DNA of 30,299 bases, from assembly GCA_965662735.1 (NCBI GenBank), contig CBFIIU010000019.1, forward strand, positions 1 through 30,299, given 5' to 3'. The notes beneath the pieces were generated by a model that saw nothing but the letters and a program-made list of their open reading frames with translations, had not been told where the DNA came from and did not search any database. The DNA comes from JAYODZ01 sp965662735. Its GTDB lineage: Bacteria > Pseudomonadota > Alphaproteobacteria > RS24. The translations under genes were made by a program, and so were the position numbers. Below are positions 7,036 through 15,480 of this stretch, in pieces (position 1 is the stretch's first letter; each line of letters starts with the position of its first letter).

Positions 7036-7528
7036 TTATTGCAGCACAAAGGAAGTGAAATGCACATGCTCGACGCCGCCGAAGCCTTCGACCTCTTCGA
7101 GTTTTGCATTAATGGCATCGCGGATGGCTAAGGCCAATTTATTGCGCCCTTCAATCCCTTGGATATCTTCCGCTGTGAATTCGCTCATAATGCCCAAGAT
7201 CTCTGATCGTAAAGCCACTTGGTGCGTATCAACATTGGCCATGACAGTGTCATCATATTGCGTGGATACACCGATGGAAACTTGTAAGAATTTGCGCGAA
7301 TTCTTCAGGTTGGTCGTCAAATTTCCTGAAAATTCGTAATAGGTGGTTTGAAAGGTTTCAACATCTGGAACGGCTTTCACATTTTTTGAAATGCCACCCT
7401 CTTCACNNNNNNNNNNNNNNNNNNNNNNNNNNNNNNNNNNNNNNNNNNNNNNNNNNNNNNNNNNNNNNNNNNNNNNNNNNNNNNNNNNNNNNNNNNNNNN
7501 NNNTATTTTCTTCAGCTTCATCTGCCAT
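7036..7528 (-). CDS. fliL: Flagellar basal body protein FliL (interrupted by gap)
   Basis: FliL is a single-span inner-membrane protein that surrounds the stator and helps motor torque. The C-terminal 131 residues are typical: YYEFSGNLTTNLKNSRKFLQ, then VSIGVSTQYDD, and a C-terminal VEHVHFTSFVLQ. The start is taken as the ATG at 7526-7528, giving MADEAEEN before the gap. The 97 N remove the membrane helix. The two sides are not in the same frame at the stated gap length, so that length must be wrong by one base or more; the alternative in-frame ATG at 7521 (MKLKKI) is less likely. The gene is probably intact in the organism. Confidence 0.85.
7407..7503. other. Scaffold gap (97 N) inside fliL
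   Basis: This is a run of 97 undetermined bases. Unlike the gap in flhB, the flanks share no visible duplicate, so real sequence is missing. It should encode the FliL transmembrane helix and linker. Confidence 0.97.
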
Positions 7529-7551
7529 TGAAAACTCTCACATTTACTGCT

Positions 7552-7567
7552 GCATAGAATTCTATGC
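7552..7567. repeat. Perfect 16 bp palindrome at the fliK stop codon
   Basis: GCATAGAATTCTATGC is an exact inverted repeat with no loop. It spans the fliK stop codon (7562-7564) and lies 24 bases downstream of the fliL start. It could be a protein site or a small RNA hairpin between the two genes. There is no following U run, so it is not a terminator. Confidence 0.6.
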
Positions 7568-9106
7568 GGTTACATTTATTCCGTAGGAATGCACATTCCG
7601 TGCCGTTTTTACCAAATCCTCTGTTTCCTGGCCAGTTCCCTCCACTTGCTTTTGTAACTTTGAGGACGCTGAGCCATTTCTCGGATGACCAGACTGACCG
7701 CCACTCGATCGATCTTGACCGGAGTAAAAATAAGATAGCCGCATCCCCATCGATTCCATCTGCTGGTGAAGGCGGTGCTCACTATCATTCAAAAGATTGG
7801 CCGCGAGCCCATTATCAGCAAGTAGCCGCACGCGAACCTCTTGTCCATCTAAATTCAATTGAACATGGACACGGCCCAAATTTCGCGGGTTCATTTCGAG
7901 TTCAATCTCATCTAGCCCATCGGCAATCGCCCGCCCGATGCGTTCAGACAGTTTTTTCTCCCAGTCTTTTTGCATGAGATCCAACTGATCAAAGTCCGGC
8001 TGCGACGCATCGAGCGGATCGGGTGCGAGCCCCGCTGGGCCGGAAGACGAATTCAGCGTTGACGAAAACAAGAAGGAAGTGGGTGGGTGATTATTACCCC
8101 CAAAGCCACCCGAGGACGACCCTTGAGGTTCGGACCTGCCATCGCTTGTGCGATCTGATCCCATTCGCATCGCAAGCGACATCTGCAGATCGCGTACCGT
8201 CGTTTGAGGTGGCATGGTCTCTACAAAATGGGCAAGCGACGGCTCTAGGCGGGCTCCCGCCGCTTCATAGGACAGCTGATATCGAAAAATTGCATTAGAT
8301 TGAACGGTGTAAACGGCATCTTTCACAGCCCCATCAAGGCGCGCGGCCCATTTGGTTGCCCAAAACTGGTCGAACTCTAAACCCTTAATGTCGGAACCAG
8401 GAGAACGGTCGGATAGACCCCGGAGAGGGGCATCCAAACCTGATCGGGCGGCCATAAATTGTCGTGCCCATTCCGCAAAAGCAGGAACAGACTTCGAGAA
8501 CACCGATGTCTCGCCTGCCGGCTCCATGGTCGCATCTGTCAAGAGTGCCGCCAATTGGGTCGCTGATGGTGTTCCTGAAGGCAAAGCTGAGGCGAAGGGC
8601 GTGCCGGCACTCGGAAAAGAGCCGGCATTGAGCCGAGCGACAACGAGATCCGTCTCGGAAATGTTCCCGGAAAGCCACGACTGGCTGAGCACAGGCCTCT
8701 GCGGAGCGATCAGGAGAGGCAATCCAAAGAGTTCAGGGCTGTCCGAGAGTCCATCTTGAGTGGGTTGAAACTCAGTTTGAACAAGAGTGTCACTCTCGGG
8801 TGAACTGCTGCCTGAAACGGATGCATTCAAGGGCAGAGCCACATTTCCATGCGCCCGGAGCGACAAAAACCACGCGGCCTGGTCGAGTGTCTCAGCGCCC
8901 CAATGCGCCTCTTCATGCGCATTTGCATCGCCGACAGATGCCATTTTGGACGAACTCGCGTCACCCGTCGCAGCATCTTTTGGACCGATTGCTGCGAAAA
9001 GTGTGCCTAGAAAAGCCATAGCAGGGTCGCCATCACTTGCCGTTTTACGATCAGAAATCGTACCCGACGCCTTGATAGATGCCGACTGCCCAGAAATTTC
9101 AACCAT
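7562..9106 (-). CDS. fliK: Flagellar hook-length control protein FliK
   Basis: FliK is the exported ruler that measures hook length and triggers the FlhB specificity switch. The protein has 514 residues from the ATG at 9104-9106 (an upstream TTG at 9139 is possible; neither has a strong ribosome site). The first ~400 residues are low-complexity, rich in S, A, G and P, as usual for the ruler part. The C-terminal domain (about residues 405-480) carries the FliK core: GLDEIELEMNPRNLGRVHVQ, then QEVRVRLLADN and LLNDSEHRLHQQMESMGMRL. The tail is basic/polar. It lies between fliJ and fliL as in the R. sphaeroides cluster. Confidence 0.88.
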   Translation of the reverse strand: MVEISGQSASIKASGTISDRKTASDGDPAMAFLGTLFAAIGPKDAATGDASSSKMASVGDANAHEEAHWGAETLDQAAWFLSLRAHGNVALPLNASVSGSSSPESDTLVQTEFQPTQDGLSDSPELFGLPLLIAPQRPVLSQSWLSGNISETDLVVARLNAGSFPSAGTPFASALPSGTPSATQLAALLTDATMEPAGETSVFSKSVPAFAEWARQFMAARSGLDAPLRGLSDRSPGSDIKGLEFDQFWATKWAARLDGAVKDAVYTVQSNAIFRYQLSYEAAGARLEPSLAHFVETMPPQTTVRDLQMSLAMRMGSDRTSDGRSEPQGSSSGGFGGNNHPPTSFLFSSTLNSSSGPAGLAPDPLDASQPDFDQLDLMQKDWEKKLSERIGRAIADGLDEIELEMNPRNLGRVHVQLNLDGQEVRVRLLADNGLAANLLNDSEHRLHQQMESMGMRLSYFYSGQDRSSGGQSGHPRNGSASSKLQKQVEGTGQETEDLVKTARNVHSYGINVTA

Positions 9107-9170
9107 ATCATCACCGTGTTCTTTGCACGGAGACTGCAAGAAAAATGCCAGTTATCGGGATGTTCGGCGT

Positions 9171-9590
9171 TTAGTCGCGCCGCCGTCCGCGATCATTTAA
9201 TATACGGTCTTGTCGGCTTTCACGCTCAATCGCTTCCTGACGTTGAACTTCACGGGCTCGGTCACGCGAGCGATCCTGTTTGAGACGAATTTGGATTAAT
9301 TCTTTTTCTTCATTGGCAACTTCTGTCGAAAGAAACTCTTTGCGATTGGAAACCGTCTCTTTTTGAACCATCATTTGATCGCGATACCATCCATTGGCCC
9401 GCAATGTTCCCGCCATTTGCTCGCCCTGCTCATCTTCCATCGCTGCAATAGCCTCATCTAACTGATCAACCAAAATTCGGGCTCGGTTGAGCTCTTCGCG
9501 CAAGACGCCAACCTGTCGGGTCTTTTTCACATATTTAATTTTCTCTTTCAAAGACAGTAGCTCGAAAACGTTTCTTTTTTTTCGCGTCAT
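9171..9590 (-). CDS. fliJ: Flagellar export chaperone FliJ
   Basis: FliJ is a small coiled-coil stalk protein of the flagellar export ATPase complex, between FliI and FlhA. The protein has 139 residues, strongly helical and charged, beginning MTRKKRNVFELLSLKEKIKY, with long heptad segments throughout and an arginine-rich end (DRILNDRGRRRD). FliJ sequences are poorly conserved, so the call rests on size, predicted antiparallel coiled coil and position 18 bases behind fliI. The next gene, fliK, starts 64 bases downstream. Confidence 0.85.
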   Translation of the reverse strand: MTRKKRNVFELLSLKEKIKYVKKTRQVGVLREELNRARILVDQLDEAIAAMEDEQGEQMAGTLRANGWYRDQMMVQKETVSNRKEFLSTEVANEEKELIQIRLKQDRSRDRAREVQRQEAIERESRQDRILNDRGRRRD

Positions 9591-9608
9591 ATCCGATCCC
9601 CACCCTGC

Positions 9609-10934
9609 TTATCCTCGGCCCACTAACTGTGTGAGCGCCGAAAGGCTTTGTTCCATTGTCGCCTTATCACTTTCCGCCTGCATAATATGTTCGACAAGCT
9701 GCGGCCAAATTTGAATGGCTTCGTCTAAGGATGGATCTTGACCTCGCGCATAGCCGCCCATGAGAACCAGGTCGCGATTTTCAAGATAATTTGTCATTAG
9801 CCTGCGGAAATTACGCGCCGCTTGTGCCACATGCTCGGGCACGATTTCATTCATCACCCGCGAGACCGAAGCGGGAATGTCGACGGCTGGATAGATCCCC
9901 ATCTGCGTTTGCGCGCGGGACAGTAAAATATGCCCATCTAAAATGGCCCGCGCCGTATCCACGACGGGGTCATTTTCGTCGTCGCCATCCGCTAACACTG
10001 TGTAAAAAGAGGTAATTGACCCCTGCCCCTCAAGGCCTGTTCCCGAACGCTCAATGAGCCGCGGAATTAATGAAATCACAGAAGGTGGGTAGCCTTTCGA
10101 GGTTGGCTGTTCCCCTAAGGCCAAGCCAATCTCGCGCCGCGCATGCGCAACCCGCGTTAGACTATCCATAATGAGGAGAACATTTTTTCCTTGATCCCTA
10201 AAATATTCTGCAATGGCTGTTGCCCGTTCAGCTCCGCGAATGCGTAAGAGGGGCGAACGATCTGCCGGCACCGCCACGACGACGGTTCGGCTGCGCGATT
10301 CACCGGATAGAACGTTTTTAACAAATCCACCGACCTCCCGCGCCCGCTCGCCAATTAATCCCACCACAATTACATCAGCTTCCGTGAAGCGGCTCATCAT
10401 GCCCAACAAAACCGATTTACCGACACCTGAGCCAGCGATAATTCCCAATCGTTGACCCTGCCCGACAGTGAGCAGGCTATTAATGACCCGCACGCCAACA
10501 TCCAGCGGCGTATCAACGGGCTTTCGGGCCAGCGGGTTTAATTCTCGCCCTTGAAGCGGCCATAAATGCGGCAAGTCCGGCGCGGGCAATGTGTCTAAAG
10601 GCTGACCGAGTGCATCGAAAACCCGACCTAATAATTCGGGCCCGACCGGCACCATATTCCCTTCATCAGCTAATGAAACACGGGCGCCCACCCGAATGCG
10701 AGCACCGACCTCATGCAAAGAGAGGAGGTTTTTTCCTTGATCAAAGCCGATAATCTCTGCAACAGCAGTGGCACCATCCTCAGTGTCCACATCACATAGG
10801 GCGCCGATGGTTGCCGGAAAGCCATCGCATGTCAGCATGTTTCCATCAAAACGGCTGACGCGTCCGGACACACCCAAGGGACCCAGCCGCAGCCGCTGAG
10901 GCAAGGATTGACTAATCTGCTGAGCAACACTCAT
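9609..10934 (-). CDS. fliI: Flagellum-specific ATPase FliI
   Basis: FliI is the hexameric ATPase that energises and unfolds flagellar export substrates, related to the F1 beta subunit. The protein has 441 residues, normal length. The Walker A motif AGSGVGKS is at about 167-174. Further family blocks are GLIGERAREVGGFV, LLIMDSLTRVAHARREIGLA (Walker B) and GQGSITSFYTVLADGDDEND. The start overlaps the fliH stop by four bases (ATGA), so translation of the two partners is coupled. Confidence 0.97.
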   Translation of the reverse strand: MSVAQQISQSLPQRLRLGPLGVSGRVSRFDGNMLTCDGFPATIGALCDVDTEDGATAVAEIIGFDQGKNLLSLHEVGARIRVGARVSLADEGNMVPVGPELLGRVFDALGQPLDTLPAPDLPHLWPLQGRELNPLARKPVDTPLDVGVRVINSLLTVGQGQRLGIIAGSGVGKSVLLGMMSRFTEADVIVVGLIGERAREVGGFVKNVLSGESRSRTVVVAVPADRSPLLRIRGAERATAIAEYFRDQGKNVLLIMDSLTRVAHARREIGLALGEQPTSKGYPPSVISLIPRLIERSGTGLEGQGSITSFYTVLADGDDENDPVVDTARAILDGHILLSRAQTQMGIYPAVDIPASVSRVMNEIVPEHVAQAARNFRRLMTNYLENRDLVLMGGYARGQDPSLDEAIQIWPQLVEHIMQAESDKATMEQSLSALTQLVGRG

Positions 10935-12271
10935 GACGCTTCATCCTCACTGTCCGTCGGCAGATTTGCAGATGGATCCGTAACTTCTGGTTCATCCGTT
11001 ACTGGTTCATCTGTTACTGGTTCATCCGTGGCGGGCTCGTCATTGCCAGTTGCCGTTTCAATCGGCGTATCCGTCGGGCTATCCGTTGGGTTGCCCTCAG
11101 TCGACGGTCCGGATCCCGGTTTCTCATCCGTCGCGATCAAATTGCGCATGACAGAACCAATTTCCGCAAATCGCTGCGCGTCATCAATCGAGCCGCGTTC
11201 CGTCAGGAGATCGCGTAATTCGATCGCCCCCGCTTGCACCATGACGTCACCGCGCTCGAGCGCTGCATCAGGTTTAAAGCGGATATCCTTAAGCTCGACA
11301 TATTGATCACGGATCCCAGAGAGGATCGCAAAATCTTCTGGGTTCACAGTCACGGTACAATTTTGGGTCGCATGATCGACCATGTTCACCATGTCGTAAA
11401 TACGGGTCATAAAGGCCTCAGGAAGATCATCAATCGCTCGGCCCGCTCGTTGGGCCGCCAAAGCCAGAACAGCGAGACGTAACTCTTCACTTAATTGGCT
11501 AATGTCCACTGATGAAGTCGTAGATAATTTCGTGATCATCTCAGTGAGCTGCGCCATTGCTCCGCGCATTTCTTCTTCGACGGCACGTCGTCCATCGGCG
11601 ACGCCGGCTTCATAGCTCCGATCATTGCTTGGTGCGTCTTGCGGGGTTTCCGACACTGCCTGCGTGGGGGGGCTAGCCTCGTCATCAAGATCACTGGCCT
11701 GCGATTCTATACCAGACGGTGCATTATCTTCTAACTCTGTGTGATCGGGCTCGGTTGAAATCGTTTCCTGAGCACCTTCTGCCAATGCATTTAGGGCTTG
11801 AGCCGCTTTTGCAACGTCATCCACATCACTTTGATCATCCACAGCCCCTGCAGTATCACTGTCCATTTCCAGCGCATCTGACGCAATCGCGCTATCGCTC
11901 TGACGGACATCCTCACTGGTTATGGCATCATTGGTTATGGCATCAGCGGCGGCAAGATCATTCGTAGCAGGATCAGTGGCGGCAGGATCAGATGTCGCCG
12001 TCTCCTGCGAAGCGCCATCTTCCATTGGCTCTGGCGTGCGCGTTGCTGAGCGTTGTTGCTCCGATGCCCGACGCGCCAGGTCGATTAACGATGTTTTAGC
12101 GAAGGCCGATTTAACTTTCCGCGGCGCTCCATCAGACCGAGAATAGGTGGCGGCGCGCGATGCTGCGAGCAGACGCTCCACCTCTGCATGTTGCAAAGAT
12201 CGTGGCTCCGCAGAAGCGGCCATTGGCGCTTCGGATGCCTCAAGCGGCGTATCGATCATCGCATTGCCCAT
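10931..12271 (-). CDS. fliH: FliH-like export ATPase regulator with long disordered extensions
   Basis: FliH binds FliI and links the export ATPase to the C-ring. The recognisable domain lies at about residues 220-385 (YEAGVADGRRAVEEEMRGAM, then LSEELRLAVLALAAQRAGRA and RFKPDAALERGDVMVQAGAI). It sits between fliG and fliI, the standard place. At 446 residues it is about twice the enteric FliH length. The first ~215 residues are acidic and alanine/threonine-rich, and the last ~65 are made of T/D/E/P repeats (TDEPVTDEP), so both ends are probably disordered. The ATG at 12271 has GGTGAGAG upstream; a second ATG four codons later is possible. Confidence 0.88.
   Translation of the reverse strand: MGNAMIDTPLEASEAPMAASAEPRSLQHAEVERLLAASRAATYSRSDGAPRKVKSAFAKTSLIDLARRASEQQRSATRTPEPMEDGASQETATSDPAATDPATNDLAAADAITNDAITSEDVRQSDSAIASDALEMDSDTAGAVDDQSDVDDVAKAAQALNALAEGAQETISTEPDHTELEDNAPSGIESQASDLDDEASPPTQAVSETPQDAPSNDRSYEAGVADGRRAVEEEMRGAMAQLTEMITKLSTTSSVDISQLSEELRLAVLALAAQRAGRAIDDLPEAFMTRIYDMVNMVDHATQNCTVTVNPEDFAILSGIRDQYVELKDIRFKPDAALERGDVMVQAGAIELRDLLTERGSIDDAQRFAEIGSVMRNLIATDEKPGSGPSTEGNPTDSPTDTPIETATGNDEPATDEPVTDEPVTDEPEVTDPSANLPTDSEDEAS
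10989..11033. repeat. 15 bp tandem repeat in the 3' end of fliH
   Basis: Three consecutive 15 bp units of the type GGTTCATCYGTTACT (the last degenerate) encode a five-residue repeat DEPVT in the C-terminal tail of FliH. An in-frame minisatellite of this kind may vary in copy number between strains. Confidence 0.75.
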
Positions 12272-12294
12272 TCGCTGCTCTCACCCGCTCCAGA

Positions 12295-13335
12295 TCACAC
12301 GAAATCGTCGCCACCGCGACCGGCGAGAACAATCGAGCCCTCATCAGACAGGCGACGGGCGACGTTAATGATACTTTTTTGCGCGTCTTGCACTTCGGTC
12401 AGGCGAACCGGTCCAAGGGCTTCCATCTCATCCATAATATTGGCGGCGGCACGACTGGACATACAGGCGAAGAGTTTCTCGCGAAGTTGCTCGTCGGCGC
12501 CTTTGAGAGCCAAAACCAAATCCTCGACCTCGACCGAGCGCAACAGGGTCTGCAGCGACTTGTCGTCCGACATGATGAGGTTTTCGAACACAAACATGCT
12601 TTCTTGAATGGCCTGCATGAGGTTTTTGTCCTCTTTGGCCAAAGACTTCATAATCCGTGCTTCCATGGTCTGTTTGGTGAAGTTCATAATCTTCGCCGCC
12701 GCTTTCACGCCACCCACTTGTGAAGCACGTAAGGTTGTATTGGCTTTGAACTTCTTCTGCATCACCAGCTCCAATTCCCGCAATGCATCGGGCTGAACGG
12801 TTTGCAGCGTCGCGATCCGGCGAATAATATCGGCTTGCAGCTCCTCGGGGAGCAAAATCAACACATCCGCCCCTAAAGAGAAATCCAAATAAGAGACGAT
12901 GAGGGCGATAATTTGTGGATGCTCATCAATGATGAGTTCTGAAATGGCACGTGCATCCATCCAGTCAAGAATTTCAATCGGGCGATCACTGCTCGATGGC
13001 GTAATCCGGCTTAAGACAGATTGGGCTTTATCGTCGCCCAACGCCTTAGTCAGCACATTTCGGATATAATTCCCAGCACCCAAACCAAGGCTTGTTTGCT
13101 CACGAATAATTTTCAAGAACTCGTCCAGAACCATATTCACGGTTTCTTGATCGAGGCCCTGCACGGAGTACATCGCGCTTCCCAAATGCTGAACCTCTTT
13201 CGGATTCAAGTTTTTCAGAATCTCGGAAGCTTCATCTTCACCCAACAGCATCATCAAAATCGCTGATTTTTGAGTTCCGGTGAGCGTGTCATAGACACTC
13301 ACTTCTTCGGTATCATTCTCTTGTGCTTCTGGCAT
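12295..13335 (-). CDS. fliG: Flagellar motor switch protein FliG
   Basis: FliG is the rotor protein that contacts the stators and connects the C-ring to FliF. The protein has 346 residues, normal length. The N-terminal domain contains LTGTQKSAILMMLLGEDEAS. The middle domain has the EHPQ motif (IDEHPQIIALIVSYLDF). The C-terminal torque helix carries the charged residues that meet MotA (DDKSLQTLLRSVEVEDLVLA and LREKLFACMSSRAA). It starts 60 bases behind fliF with a GGAG-type ribosome site. Confidence 0.97.
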   Translation of the reverse strand: MPEAQENDTEEVSVYDTLTGTQKSAILMMLLGEDEASEILKNLNPKEVQHLGSAMYSVQGLDQETVNMVLDEFLKIIREQTSLGLGAGNYIRNVLTKALGDDKAQSVLSRITPSSSDRPIEILDWMDARAISELIIDEHPQIIALIVSYLDFSLGADVLILLPEELQADIIRRIATLQTVQPDALRELELVMQKKFKANTTLRASQVGGVKAAAKIMNFTKQTMEARIMKSLAKEDKNLMQAIQESMFVFENLIMSDDKSLQTLLRSVEVEDLVLALKGADEQLREKLFACMSSRAAANIMDEMEALGPVRLTEVQDAQKSIINVARRLSDEGSIVLAGRGGDDFV

Positions 13336-13395
13336 GACCTTCGTCTCCTCTAGCTGCCCGGTCGACTATTTGCGGCCGGATTGGCAGCCCCTCTA

Positions 13396-15132
13396 TTACG
13401 TTAGAGTTTCAATATCCTTCTTCATCATCGCTTTAAACACATTTGCGACGCGACCTGCTTCATCGGATACCATCATCCGGATCACCGCCACCTTATCGTC
13501 ATAGGTATTGGCAGTATCCAGCATTTCCGCCGAAATGGATTGTTTCTTCGGTTTGAGTTTTGCCTTGATCTCTTCAAGGCTTTCCCCTTCACCCACTTCA
13601 ATTGTATCGATATCCACCTCATCATCACTCATCGACATAGCTTGACCTGGTACGCCGGCTCCGACGGGAACGAAAATCCGCGACAAGAGGGGTCGGATCA
13701 CACCTAAGGTAATAATGCCCAGAATAAGAATGGTTGAAAACTGTTTGATGAACTCAGAAAACCACTCTTGTTCATGCCAAGCCTTTTTGAAGCCCTCCAG
13801 CTCGTCCATAAACGGTGAGCTTGATACCGTTAGGCGGTCCCCGCGGGTCTCGTCGATGCCAATCGCATCACGAACCAAGCGCTGAATTTCTTCCAGCTGT
13901 TCTTCAGACATGGGTTGGCTGACTTTTTCACCGGTCTCGGGGTCGATCACATCAATATCGCGCACGAGCACCGATGCGTTCAACCGCGCAATTCGGTTTG
14001 ACGGATCTTGGGTCGTTGACACCACCCGACTAACTTCATAATTCCGCACTTCACTCGATGACCGGGTGCGTAATTTCCCATCAGCGCCGGTTTGCGACAT
14101 GTTGGAGCCAATTTCCAGCTCAGCCTCGGTGGGCGGCGTGTTGGACACAGCTCCCGGAATGCCGCGCGCAGGGAGATCAGCTGCTTCATCAAGCGTTGTT
14201 TGCTCGCTGCGCAACGCATTCCCCTTGGGATCAACAATTTCTTCCGTACGTTCGCTTCGAGTAAAATCAATATCGAGATTAACTTGCGCATTCACATTCC
14301 CGGCGCCTGCGATCGGCGTCACCAAGGATATAATGCGGGTACGATAAACATCTTCGAGCCGCATCCGGTATTCAAGTTGTGAATCCGTCAACATGGTCGA
14401 AGGGTCGTCAACCGGCTTAGAGAGCAAGTCCCCGTTTTGGTCAATGATGGTAACATTTTGCTTCGCCAAACCTGGAATAGACGAAGACACCAGATGCACA
14501 ATCGCTTCGACTTGTTGGCGGCCCAAGCGACGCCCTTGTGCCAATTGTACAAAAACAGAAGCAGTGGTTTCAGGATTATTGCGGACAAATACTGATTTTT
14601 CAGGAATGGCCAAATGCACCCGCGCTGAAATAATAGTGTCGATTTCACTGATTGATTTGGCGAGCTCTATTTCTTGACTTTGCTTGAGACGCACATTTTC
14701 TACAGAACGACTGGTCCCCATGGGAATATCGGATAGGCTATCATAGCCTTCAGGCACCGATGACGGCAGGCCTTGAGCGGCCAAGGTGATACGCGAACTG
14801 TAATAATCCGTTGTTGGCACCAATACATCGCCTGTAACGGGATCAAGAACCACATCGACACCAGAGTTTTTTAAAGCCTCAACAACCCGGGCTTTTTCGG
14901 CTTCCGGTAAAGACGCATAAAGGGTGGTCCGATCAGGCTGTTGCAAAACAGCATAGATAATCAGACCAACAAATGAAGCGACAACCGCAACGATTGCAGG
15001 CATGGAACGCTGGAAACTGGGCTGAGATGTAAAGGCCCGGACGTTCGACAGAAACGCACCGCCTGGCAATGTCAGGCTGTTACCATTTTTGCTCTGATTG
15101 GTTTCTTCAGTCGCTGCGAGTGTTTCCGCCAT
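13396..15132 (-). CDS. fliF: Flagellar MS-ring protein FliF
   Basis: FliF forms the MS ring in the inner membrane, on which rod, export gate and C-ring assemble. The protein has 578 residues, with two membrane helices near residues 45-63 (IVAVVASFVGLIIYAVL) and 452-472 (STILILGIITLGVIRPLL). Between them are the ring-building domains (ARVHLAIPEKSVFVRNN is typical). The cytoplasmic C-terminus ends in a helix that fits the FliG-binding segment (VIRMMVSDEAGRVANVFKAM). It lies 22 bases behind fliE. Confidence 0.97.
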   Translation of the reverse strand: MAETLAATEETNQSKNGNSLTLPGGAFLSNVRAFTSQPSFQRSMPAIVAVVASFVGLIIYAVLQQPDRTTLYASLPEAEKARVVEALKNSGVDVVLDPVTGDVLVPTTDYYSSRITLAAQGLPSSVPEGYDSLSDIPMGTSRSVENVRLKQSQEIELAKSISEIDTIISARVHLAIPEKSVFVRNNPETTASVFVQLAQGRRLGRQQVEAIVHLVSSSIPGLAKQNVTIIDQNGDLLSKPVDDPSTMLTDSQLEYRMRLEDVYRTRIISLVTPIAGAGNVNAQVNLDIDFTRSERTEEIVDPKGNALRSEQTTLDEAADLPARGIPGAVSNTPPTEAELEIGSNMSQTGADGKLRTRSSSEVRNYEVSRVVSTTQDPSNRIARLNASVLVRDIDVIDPETGEKVSQPMSEEQLEEIQRLVRDAIGIDETRGDRLTVSSSPFMDELEGFKKAWHEQEWFSEFIKQFSTILILGIITLGVIRPLLSRIFVPVGAGVPGQAMSMSDDEVDIDTIEVGEGESLEEIKAKLKPKKQSISAEMLDTANTYDDKVAVIRMMVSDEAGRVANVFKAMMKKDIETLT

Positions 15133-15154
15133 AACTCATTCCTCTCGATGTGCC

Positions 15155-15469
15155 TTAAACCGGCATATTCATAATGTCCTTGTAAGCGCTCAGCACTTTA
15201 TTTCGGACATTGAGAACCATTTGAAAGCCGAGCGACGACACTTGCCGCGCAACCATGACTTTCGATAAATCTGACTCCAACCCAAGCTCATAGGCTTTGG
15301 CGAGGTCAGCGCTGTTTTTCTGCGCATCCGCGACATCGCGAATGGCATCTCCCATGCGCTCATTAAATGCGGGCGTGATTGTTTTCGGCCCCAGCGCCTC
15401 TTCTGCACGGCTCACTACTTTTTGGGTCAGCGATCCGTAATTTTGTCCGATTGACTTAATCTCGGTCAT
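15155..15469 (-). CDS. fliE: Flagellar hook-basal body protein FliE
   Basis: FliE is the adaptor between MS ring and rod. The protein has 104 residues, normal length. The C-terminal half is the family signature: LESDLSKVMVARQVSSLGFQ, then VLNVRNKVLSAYKDIMNMPV. A clear ribosome site (GGAGG) lies 6-7 bases before the ATG. It follows the FleT-like gene by 11 bases and leads into fliF, as in R. sphaeroides. Confidence 0.95.
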   Translation of the reverse strand: MTEIKSIGQNYGSLTQKVVSRAEEALGPKTITPAFNERMGDAIRDVADAQKNSADLAKAYELGLESDLSKVMVARQVSSLGFQMVLNVRNKVLSAYKDIMNMPV

Positions 15470-15480
15470 GCACGCCTCCG

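Noticed and set aside
10908..11306. Serine/valine-rich repeat frame on the plus strand
   Set aside because: It mirrors the DEPVT repeat of fliH on the other strand and has no support as a gene.
12160..12723. 187-codon open frame on the plus strand opposite fliG/fliH
   Set aside because: It is antisense to two clear flagellar genes, has no family likeness, and is explained by their codon pattern.
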